From Streptosporangiaceae bacterium (GTDB lineage: Bacteria; Actinomycetota; Actinomycetes; Streptosporangiales; Streptosporangiaceae): a DNA stretch of 12,474 nt. The translations under genes were made by a program, and so were the position numbers. This document shows positions 5,617-12,062 of this stretch, piece after piece. The notes beneath the pieces were generated by a model. The model had not been told where the DNA came from. It saw only the letters and a list, made by a program, of their open reading frames with translations, and did no database searches. Where the stretch lies: contig JASHXW010000083.1 of assembly GCA_030043395.1 (NCBI GenBank), forward strand, positions 1-12,474. The letters are read 5' to 3'. Positions within the stretch are counted from its first letter, which is position 1. Every line of letters begins with the position of its first letter.

Positions 5617-7767
5617 TTAGCTAGCCCGCCAGGCGAGTCGCGGATTAGCGGTAACGCAGTACCCCAGGGCAAGTGCCGTGGTCGGCGCCGCGGTTCCGTC
5701 GGCGGCTGTCAGGCACAAGCCGGAGGCCGGGTTGACGATCAGGGTCCCGCCCGTGCCGCTGCCCGGAACGCCGCCGCGCCCGGGAATCGCCTCCCAGGCC
5801 TGCGCGGTGCTCGTGCCGCAAGTCGCGAGCGTCACCGGGGCGCTCACGGTTCCCGGCTGAGCAGTGGTCAGGCAGCGGCCGCCGACGGCGATCGTGCCGG
5901 ACGGACCGAGGGTCCAGGCCTGCCGTGGCGTGGCAGCGCACTCGGTCAGGCTGAGGTGAGCTGGCGCGCTCGCGCTGGCCGGAACGGACGCGACGCACTT
6001 GCCAGCCACGTCCGGCCCGAGTGGTCCCGCGGGCAGGTCCCAGGCCTGGCTCGCGACGTCGGCGCACCCTGCGACGTCGAGCCCGGTGCCGCCCGCGTGG
6101 GTGAGGCACAGCCCGGTGGGCGTATTGACCAGGCCGCCGTCAGCGGCCTGCTGCCAGGCCTGCGGCAGCAGGCCGCTGCACGGCCGAAGCACCGGAACGT
6201 AGCCGCTGCTCGCTGTGCTGATCACGGACAGGCACCGGGTGCCCAGTCGCAGGACGCCGGCCAAGCTCACCTGCCAGCGCTGGCTGGCCCCGGCTCCGCA
6301 GGCCCGGACTTGCGGGGCGGGATGTGTGCCGCGGCGTGCGGAGAACGCCGTCAGGCAGTTGCTGCCCGAGCCCAGGCGAATCTGGCCGGCCGGGACCAGG
6401 CGCGCGGAGGTGATCACCCAGCGGAACGCCACGCTGGCGAGGGACCCAGTCTGGCTATCTCTGGCGTGCACGGTCACCTGGTAGTGGCCCGGCCGGTAGG
6501 CCCACCCGGTGATGCGCCCGCACGGGCTGATCGACAGGCCGGGCGGAAGCCCGGTTGCGGTGAACGTCAGCGTGCAGCCCGGCAACCCGTCGGCGGCGAC
6601 CAGCTTCAGGTTGGACGCGCTGCCCGCCGCGCTGACTTGCCGGCCTGGCGTGCCGAGGCTTACCGGGCCGTGCACGTCCCAGGTGAAGCTGACCGACGTC
6701 GTGCTGAGCGCCGCGTCCGTCATCGTCACGGTGACCGGGTAGCTGGCCGGAACTGACGGCAGGGTGCCGGAGATGGCCCCGCTCGGCGGATCCACCGACA
6801 TGCCAGGAGGCAAGCCACTCGCCGACCATGTCAAGGACTGCCCGGCGTCGGCGTTCAGCGACTGCATTGCCAGGCTGGCCGAGCTGCCGGCGGTGCCTGC
6901 CTGGGTGGCCGGGACGACGGGGGTCAGGCTTGCGGTGTTGAAGTAGCTGACGTCGGTAGGGACGGAGATGCCGGGAACCTTGGCGGTGCTTGAGTACTGC
7001 CAGTAGTTCCAGTGCCGCCAGCCGACCGGCAACTCGGGGCTTGCCCCGTAGGCCGCGATCCAGAGCGGGTCGGCGCTGAACGCCGTGCTCCGGCCCGTGC
7101 ACCTGTTCCACCACTGGGCCGTGCTGTAGATCACGGGCAGCTCGCCGGTACGGCGCTGTACCTCGTCGACGAACGCGCTGACCCACGCGACCATGGCCGA
7201 CGGGGACAGGCCGTAGCACCATCCCTTGGTGTGATCTTCCTTCGTGTACGGGTCGTACTCGATGTCCAGGATCAGCGGCAGGTTCCGGCCGCCGGTCGTG
7301 GCCCCGGCGGCGTCCACCGCCAGGTCGGCCTGGAGCGTGCCACTGGAGTCGTTCGGAATGGCGAAATGGTAGGCGGCGGTGAACAACCCTGCCCGGCGCG
7401 CAGCCGCGGAATCGGACGCGTAGTAAGGATTGACGTAGTACGACCCCTCGGTCGCCTTGATGAAGGCGAATTTGTAGCCGGCGGCAGCGACTAGGGGCCA
7501 GTTGATCGTGGCGCCGTCCACGTGCTGATGATCCGAGACGTCGATGCCTTGCGTCATCTGCGCGGCGGGCGAGACGGCGCGCTGGCGCGCCAGCATGCGC
7601 AGTACCTGCGGGGAGTGTGCCTCGGCCTCGTTGCCGTGCCTGATGGCCGCGGCTGGGTAGGCAGTGAGTCGCGGCTTCGCCGCGGCCTGAGCTGCAGTGC
7701 TCACCGACCCGCCGAGAGCAGCGGCCACGACAGCGGCGATCGCCCCCAGGGCGCGTGCAGAGGCCAT
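5617..7767 (-). CDS. Secreted GH25 muramidase (lysozyme) with Ig-like and double ricin-type lectin modules
   Basis: 716 aa exported enzyme predicted to cut the beta-1,4 bond between MurNAc and GlcNAc in peptidoglycan. Signal peptide about 1-28 (AQA cleavage motif), then a linker to about 72. GH25 domain about 73-282: GIDVSDHQ with D76, FIKATEG, LILDIEYDP with D168 and catalytic E170, and TDVSYFN with D272. Two putative Ig-like (He_PIG-type) repeats follow, about 283-365 and 368-452, each with a GLPPG motif. The C-terminal part (about 460-716) has QxW signatures at 496-498, 536-538, 574-576, 616-618 and 656-658, plus a degenerate RLAW at 710-713. Six units fit two beta-trefoils of the ricin-B type, which bind sugars. 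A Gly-rich linker (about 662-674) splits units five and six. ATG 7767 lies 8 bases after the regulator's stop and has only a weak ribosome site, so translation is probably coupled. Confidence 0.93.
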   Translation of the reverse strand: MASARALGAIAAVVAAALGGSVSTAAQAAAKPRLTAYPAAAIRHGNEAEAHSPQVLRMLARQRAVSPAAQMTQGIDVSDHQHVDGATINWPLVAAAGYKFAFIKATEGSYYVNPYYASDSAAARRAGLFTAAYHFAIPNDSSGTLQADLAVDAAGATTGGRNLPLILDIEYDPYTKEDHTKGWCYGLSPSAMVAWVSAFVDEVQRRTGELPVIYSTAQWWNRCTGRSTAFSADPLWIAAYGASPELPVGWRHWNYWQYSSTAKVPGISVPTDVSYFNTASLTPVVPATQAGTAGSSASLAMQSLNADAGQSLTWSASGLPPGMSVDPPSGAISGTLPSVPASYPVTVTMTDAALSTTSVSFTWDVHGPVSLGTPGRQVSAAGSASNLKLVAADGLPGCTLTFTATGLPPGLSISPCGRITGWAYRPGHYQVTVHARDSQTGSLASVAFRWVITSARLVPAGQIRLGSGSNCLTAFSARRGTHPAPQVRACGAGASQRWQVSLAGVLRLGTRCLSVISTASSGYVPVLRPCSGLLPQAWQQAADGGLVNTPTGLCLTHAGGTGLDVAGCADVASQAWDLPAGPLGPDVAGKCVASVPASASAPAHLSLTECAATPRQAWTLGPSGTIAVGGRCLTTAQPGTVSAPVTLATCGTSTAQAWEAIPGRGGVPGSGTGGTLIVNPASGLCLTAADGTAAPTTALALGYCVTANPRLAWRAS

Positions 7768-7775
7768 GTTCTTGC

Positions 7776-8222
7776 TCAGTGCGAGGGAAGCCGGACGACC
7801 GTCACGAAGAAGTCGTCGATCTGCCGGACCACGCCGAGGAAGCGCTCGAAGTCCACGGGCTTGGTGACGTAGGCGTTCGCGTGCAGGTCATAGCTGCGCA
7901 GGATGTCTTCCTCGGCATCGGACGTGGTGAGGATGACGACGGGGATCCGCTGCAACGAGGCGTCCGACTTAATCTCGGCCAGGACCTCGTGGCCATCCTT
8001 CCTCGGCAGGTTGAGATCGAGCAGGATCAGGTCCGGGCGCGACGCTGCCGAGAAGTCGCCCTCCCGGCGCAGGTACGCCAAAGCCGACTCGCCGTCGCTG
8101 ACCACGTTGAGCTTGTTGCGCACCTTGTTCTCGGCAAAGGCCTCCCGGGTGATCAGGACATCACCAGGGTCGTCCTCGACGAGCAGGATCGAAATCATGG
8201 CGCCAGCATCGCCAGCTGTCAC
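7776..8222 (-). CDS. Single-domain response regulator, Rcp1 type
   Basis: 148 aa, a receiver domain and nothing else. Visible residues: acidic pocket E16/D17/D18, phosphoacceptor D69 in [14 protein letters not shown]99/T100 and K121 in YVTKPVD. The tail VVRQIDDFF is typical of Rcp1-like receivers, which pair with phytochrome-type or CHASE3-type kinases bearing a SHDLQEPLR H-box, as the gene just upstream does. With no output domain, it must act through protein contacts or as a phosphate shuttle or sink. GTG 8222 is preferred because AAGGAGGG stands 3-4 bases before it; ATG 8198 would give 140 aa but lacks a well-placed ribosome site. It is separated from the kinase by 83 bases holding two hairpins, and from the lysozyme start by 8 bases. 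Confidence 0.93.
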   Translation of the reverse strand: MTAGDAGAMISILLVEDDPGDVLITREAFAENKVRNKLNVVSDGESALAYLRREGDFSAASRPDLILLDLNLPRKDGHEVLAEIKSDASLQRIPVVILTTSDAEEDILRSYDLHANAYVTKPVDFERFLGVVRQIDDFFVTVVRLPSH

Positions 8223-8225
8223 GCG

Positions 8226-8233
8226 CCCTCCTT
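8226..8233 (-). promoter_or_regulatory. Strong Shine-Dalgarno site of the Rcp1-type regulator
   Basis: AAGGAGGG on the minus strand is the best ribosome site in the window. It lies immediately before GTG 8222 and decides that start over ATG 8198. Its strength may mean the regulator is made in excess of the kinase. Confidence 0.8.
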
Positions 8234-8252
8234 CAAACCTGGCTTAGTCCCA

Positions 8253-8305
8253 GGGCCGACTCCCGGCCCGTGCCGATCACGCTGCCTGCGCCGATCACGG
8301 TCGGC
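8253..8305 (-). promoter_or_regulatory. Two stem-loops and a direct repeat in the kinase-regulator gap
   Basis: Directly after the kinase stop codon, GCCGA/TCGGC (bases 8305-8301 with 8294-8290) can form a 5-bp stem with a 6-base loop. GGGCCG/CGGCCC (8253-8258 with 8264-8269) forms a 6-bp stem with a 5-base loop. The 10-base word GCCGATCACG occurs twice (8272-8281 and 8290-8299), so the first arm could pair with either copy, giving alternative folds. No T-tract follows. Possible roles are attenuation, RNA processing that sets different kinase and regulator levels, or protein binding. Confidence 0.4.
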
Positions 8306-9904
8306 TCAGTAGTCGTCGCCGGCCGGGAGCGTCCACCGGATGGTGGTGCCCGGCTCCGACCCGGCCTGCTGGTCCACCCAGATCTGGCCGCCATGAAAAT
8401 CTACGATCTTGCGGCACAGCGCGAGGCCGATTCCGGTACCCGGATAGGCGTCCCGCGGGTGCAATCGCTGGAAAATCACGAACACTCGCTCCGCATAGGC
8501 CGGCGCGATGCCGACTCCATTGTCACTGCACGCGAATTCCCAGTAGCCGTTCTTACGGTCAGCGCTGATCCGGATTTCTGGACGCTCGTCCACGCGCCGG
8601 AACTTGATCGAGTTGCCGATCAGGTTCTGGAAGAGCTGGGTGAGCAGCGTCTCGTCGCCGCTCACCGTGGGTAGCTGCTCGACGAGCACCTCAGCGTCGG
8701 TGTCCTCGATCGTCGCCTCGAGGCTGTCGACGGCCTGGTGCGCCGCGTCGTTCAGGTTGACCGGGCCGCGTTGCATGCCGGGATGGCCGACCCTGGAGAA
8801 CGTCAGCAGCTCGCTGATCAGGATCTGCATCCGCTTAGCGCCGTCGACCGCGTAGAAGATGTACTGCTTCGCGCGGTCGTCGAGCTGGCCGGCGTACCTG
8901 GACTCAAGCATCTGGCAGAAGCTCGCGACCTTGCGCAGCGGCTCCTGCAAGTCGTGCGAGGCGACGTAGGCGAACTGCTCGAGCTCGCGGTTGGACCGCT
9001 GGAGTTCAGCGGCGTTGAATCGCAAGTCGTCCATGCTCCGCAACAGCTGGCGGCGCATCGCCTCGACATCGGCCGCGAGTTCCATCAGCTCTCGCGGGCC
9101 GCTGACCTTGAGCTCGTGGTTCAGTCCGCCTGAGGCGACGACTTGCGCCTGCTTGTCCAGCCGCGCCAGCGGGCGGATGACCCACGCGTTGAAGGCGATC
9201 CACGCCACGGCCGCGGCCAGGATGAGCAGCGCGGCCGCCGTGATCGCCACGATGATGACAAGCGAGGTAGCGGAGTGCAGCCGCCGCACATTCGCTTCGC
9301 GCTCGCTGCGGATGCCGTCGCGCAGGCGGCTGACGCTGTCGCGAATGGTGTTGAATCGCGACTTCCCGGCTAGCTCGAAGCTGGTGCCCGGCGTGTGATG
9401 GGCCTTGACGGCGGACATGGCCGGATTGGCGTAGCCAGCGCGCCAGGCGTCTATGTTGCTCGTGACGTCCGCGAGGTCACCGCGGAGCTTGGCGTCCTGG
9501 CCGACGAGCGCCTGCAAGCTGGCGAGCTGCGTGCTCTGCTGCCGCACGCCCTGGTAGTAGGGCTGCAGGAAGGACCGATTGCCGGTCAGGATGTAGCCGC
9601 GGACGCCGGTCTCCTCGTTCAGAACCGAGTTGAGCAGGTTGCTCGTCTGACTGGCGGCCGGATCCAGCCGGTTGACCTGCAGGTTGACGGCGTTGATCAT
9701 GCTGTGCAGGGCGAACCCGCCGATCGCGCAGCCTGCGGCAAGCAGGAGTCCGGCGAGCGCGAAGGAGTATGCCAGCCTGCGGCGCAGTGACCACTTGCCC
9801 TCGGCGACGGTGCGCCGGGTCCGTGCCCAGATGGTGGCCGCGCCCGCGCTGGAGCCCGGCGTGTCCGCGGGTGGGGTGGGCACGCCGGCTAGTTCGTCAG
9901 ACAC
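8306..9904 (-). CDS. CHASE3-HAMP sensor histidine kinase
   Basis: 532 aa membrane kinase. Parts: cytosolic N-terminus 1-42; TM1 about 45-67; CHASE3-type extracytoplasmic domain about 73-205, with the characteristic NEETGVRGYILTG segment (96-108); TM2 about 214-236; HAMP about 237-290; short coil; HisKA with SHDLQEPLRK (H317); HATPase_c with N-box N427/N431, G1 box DNGVG (461-465), F-box VFVIFQRL and G2 box GTGIGLAL (489-496). This H-box variant is that of phytochrome-like kinases, which use Rcp1-type receivers, matching the next gene. CHASE3 ligands are unknown. GTG 9904 overlaps the end of the REC-PP2C gene by 16 bases, which implies coupled translation and a joint function. The ribosome site is weak. 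Two receivers flank it, so it may phosphorylate both. Confidence 0.94.
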   Translation of the reverse strand: MSDELAGVPTPPADTPGSSAGAATIWARTRRTVAEGKWSLRRRLAYSFALAGLLLAAGCAIGGFALHSMINAVNLQVNRLDPAASQTSNLLNSVLNEETGVRGYILTGNRSFLQPYYQGVRQQSTQLASLQALVGQDAKLRGDLADVTSNIDAWRAGYANPAMSAVKAHHTPGTSFELAGKSRFNTIRDSVSRLRDGIRSEREANVRRLHSATSLVIIVAITAAALLILAAAVAWIAFNAWVIRPLARLDKQAQVVASGGLNHELKVSGPRELMELAADVEAMRRQLLRSMDDLRFNAAELQRSNRELEQFAYVASHDLQEPLRKVASFCQMLESRYAGQLDDRAKQYIFYAVDGAKRMQILISELLTFSRVGHPGMQRGPVNLNDAAHQAVDSLEATIEDTDAEVLVEQLPTVSGDETLLTQLFQNLIGNSIKFRRVDERPEIRISADRKNGYWEFACSDNGVGIAPAYAERVFVIFQRLHPRDAYPGTGIGLALCRKIVDFHGGQIWVDQQAGSEPGTTIRWTLPAGDDY

Positions 9905-11091
9905 GGGTTCCGTCCCACGACGACTACCGCCACGTCATCGGCCAGGGCTTCGCCGTTGAGCCGCTCGACCGTCTTCAGCAGCGACGTCGTCAGTGCCTCC
10001 TCGAAGCCTGGCTCGGCAGGACCCGGCGCCGACGACGCGATCAGCTCGAGCAGTCCCTCACAGCCGAGCGTGCGTTTCCCCGGCCCGCCGCGCCCCTCGA
10101 TCAGTCCGTCGGTATAGAGCATCACTGACCACTGCCCGCCTAGATCCAGCGCAATCGCGGGCCAGGAAGCGTCGTCGAACAAGCCGAGCGGAAGTCCGCC
10201 CTGACCTTCGCCGAGCAGCGACGGCAACGATCCGAGCAGGACGGGCGGCGGGTGGCCCGCGATGTTCAACTCGCCCCTGCCGGTCGCGATGTCCAGGCTG
10301 ATCGTGACGACCGTGGCGAACACCTCTGAGGAGTGCCGCTCCCGCTCGAGTACCTCCTGCAGGCACATCAGGGTCTGCTCCGGGTCGCGCCCGGCGAGCA
10401 CGAGCGTCCGCCATGCCACCCGCAGGCAGACCCCGAGCGCTGCCTCGTCCGGGCCGTGGCCGCACACGTCGCCGATCAGCACGCGCAGCGTCCCGTCGCT
10501 GAGCTCCACCAGGTCGTAGAAGTCGCCGCCGAGAAGCGCCTGATTCCGGCCCGGCTTGTAGGCCAGGGCGTGGTACACGCCCCGGTCGTCGACGATCGGC
10601 TTAGGTAGCAGGCCCCGCTCCAGCCGCGTGTACTCCGACCGCAGCATGGCCGCGTCATGCAGCTGCCTGGCCGTGTCGTTGGCGCGCTTGCGCTCGACGG
10701 CGTAACGGATGCACCGGCTCAGCGTCTGCGCGTCCACCTGGCCCTTGACCAGGTAGTCCTGTGCTCCCGCGCTCATCGCGGACACCCCGAGCCGGACATC
10801 GTTCGCTCCGGTCAGGACCAGGACCGCCGCCTCCGGTGCCTCGAGGAGCACGCGCCGCAGGCCTTCGAATCCGACCGAGTCAGGCAGCCCGAGGTCGAGC
10901 AGCACGGCCACCGGCCCTGCTGCCAGTTCTTCGGCGGCGTCCGCCAGGCTCGTGCGCCAGGACAGTTCCACGGGCAGCCCGGCGTCACGGAGGTACTCCT
11001 CCACCAGCATGGCGTCGGCGCTGTCGTCCTCGATGAGCAGGACATGCACCACGCCGTTGCTGCTCGCGCTTTGCGTCGAGGCTTCGGGCAT
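9889..11091 (-). CDS. Response regulator with PP2C/SpoIIE-type Ser/Thr phosphatase output (RsbU-like)
   Basis: 400 aa cytosolic protein. The N-terminal receiver (about 14-135) has E21/D22/D23, phosphoacceptor D66 in VLLDLGLPDS, T94 and K116. A helical linker (about 136-160) leads to a PP2C-type phosphatase domain (about 165-393). Its metal-binding motifs are intact: GGDFYD (188-193), GDVCGHG (207-213), TDG (327-329) and the late DD pair (385-386). Proteins of this design usually dephosphorylate anti-sigma-factor antagonists (STAS proteins) when the receiver is phosphorylated, freeing a sigma factor; no STAS or RsbW-like kinase gene is in this window. ATG 11091 has GAGGGA 7 bases upstream. It is first gene of the minus-strand run, overlaps the CHASE3 kinase gene by 16 bases, and is preceded by a long hairpin in its leader. 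Confidence 0.94.
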   Translation of the reverse strand: MPEASTQSASSNGVVHVLLIEDDSADAMLVEEYLRDAGLPVELSWRTSLADAAEELAAGPVAVLLDLGLPDSVGFEGLRRVLLEAPEAAVLVLTGANDVRLGVSAMSAGAQDYLVKGQVDAQTLSRCIRYAVERKRANDTARQLHDAAMLRSEYTRLERGLLPKPIVDDRGVYHALAYKPGRNQALLGGDFYDLVELSDGTLRVLIGDVCGHGPDEAALGVCLRVAWRTLVLAGRDPEQTLMCLQEVLERERHSSEVFATVVTISLDIATGRGELNIAGHPPPVLLGSLPSLLGEGQGGLPLGLFDDASWPAIALDLGGQWSVMLYTDGLIEGRGGPGKRTLGCEGLLELIASSAPGPAEPGFEEALTTSLLKTVERLNGEALADDVAVVVVGRNPCLTN

Positions 11092-11117
11092 CGAGCCATC
11101 CCTCGCGGGGTTCGGGG

Positions 11118-11150
11118 ACTTCGCCGGCCGAAAGGCTGGCCAGGCGAAGT
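11118..11150 (-). promoter_or_regulatory. Long stem-loop in the leader of the REC-PP2C gene
   Basis: Perfect 8-base arms ACTTCGCC/GGCGAAGT enclose a second GGCC/GGCC pairing, separated by one bulged base and closing an 8-base loop. That makes about 12 base pairs in all. It lies 27 bases before the phosphatase start, so it would form in that mRNA leader close to the ribosome site (11099-11104). It could equally be an operator or sit in the divergent promoter region. The rest of the 216-base divergent gap shows no promoter I can defend. Confidence 0.5.
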
Positions 11151-11307
11151 GCTCGCTTGTCGGTCTGGACTCTGGCCAGTCTGGGGATATGGTCGGGGTC
11201 CGGGCGGCCAGTGGCTGGCGAAGAGTCAGCCGATCGGAGCTTACCGTGAGGTAGTGAGAATGACTGGGTCCATTAGGGACGAGACGACTCCTCTCGCGAG
11301 GTAGCTG

Positions 11308-12021
11308 GTGGCCGAAGCCGAGTACCGTGACCGGAATGCCGACCTAGCCCGCGCCGTCGGCGAGCTGCTGACGGTAGCGGGCACGTCGCAGTCCCGTGCC
11401 ATGAGCCTGCTTGTCGATATCGCCGCGCGGCATGTGCGGGGTTGCTCGGGGGCGACCGCCACGCTCTGGCACGACGGCGAGCCGATCACGTTGGCGGCCA
11501 GCCACCCCGACATCTCCGGGCTCGCCGACGTCCAGCAACGTTACGGCGGACCGGTTATCGACGCTCTGGCTGCGGGAACGCAGGTCAGCTGCGCCGACAC
11601 GCTGACCGAGACGCGCTGGCCGCAGTACGCGGGCCAGGCGCTGACGCTGGGCGTTCGGTGCTCGCTGACCCTGGTGCACCGGGCCGAGCCCCTGGCGCTG
11701 ACGCTCACGCTGTACGCGACCCGTCCCAGGCTGCTGGACGCCAGCAGGCTTCCGCTCAGTGAGCTGCTGATCGCCTTCGGCGGAGCGGCCGTCCACAACA
11801 CCTCCGCTTACGGTGCGGCCCAGCGGACCGCTCGCCAGCTCAGCGAGGGCGCGGACTCCCGTGCCGTGGTGGACCAGGCCAAAGGGATCTTGATGGCGGA
11901 GCTGAGCTGCAGCGCCGAGGACGCGCTCGGCAGGATGCGCGAGCTCTCGCAGGCCCACCAGCTCAAGGTCTCTGAGGTGGCGAGGCGGATCGTCGAGTCG
12001 CACGAGCTCGGGGTGCGCTGA
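11308..12021 (+). CDS. ANTAR-domain RNA-binding regulator with GAF-like N-terminus
   Basis: 237 aa cytosolic protein. The C-terminal ANTAR domain (about 172-232) shows the usual RAVVDQAKGILM core (D189, Q190, A191, K192, G193), the central AEDALGRMRELSQ helix and the closing VSEVARRIVES. ANTAR domains bind paired RNA stem-loops and prevent transcription termination. The N-terminal 165 residues look like a GAF domain (alternating strands such as TATLWHDG and SLTLVHR), a ligand- or signal-sensing fold, so this is a GAF-ANTAR protein of the type common in actinomycetes; the GAF part is divergent and less sure. GTG 11308 has GAGG 6 bases upstream, and an in-frame TAG at 11302 rules out a longer protein. 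It is transcribed away from the REC-PP2C gene, and the PAS gene follows after 41 bases. Confidence 0.9.
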   Translation: MAEAEYRDRNADLARAVGELLTVAGTSQSRAMSLLVDIAARHVRGCSGATATLWHDGEPITLAASHPDISGLADVQQRYGGPVIDALAAGTQVSCADTLTETRWPQYAGQALTLGVRCSLTLVHRAEPLALTLTLYATRPRLLDASRLPLSELLIAFGGAAVHNTSAYGAAQRTARQLSEGADSRAVVDQAKGILMAELSCSAEDALGRMRELSQAHQLKVSEVARRIVESHELGVR

Positions 12022-12062
12022 CCGACTTGACGGGCACGACCGGCTCCTGATCGTGTTGGCGT

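Noticed and set aside
5566..6756. 396-codon plus-strand frame opposite the lysozyme
   Set aside because: Antisense to the ricin-type and Ig-like modules with their regular QxW pattern; the product is low-complexity and domain-free.
8253..8305. Classical ANTAR target (paired hexaloop stem-loops with A1 and G4)
   Set aside because: One loop has six bases but reads CCGTGA on the transcript, and the other has five; neither matches the required positions. Kept only as hairpins of unknown role.
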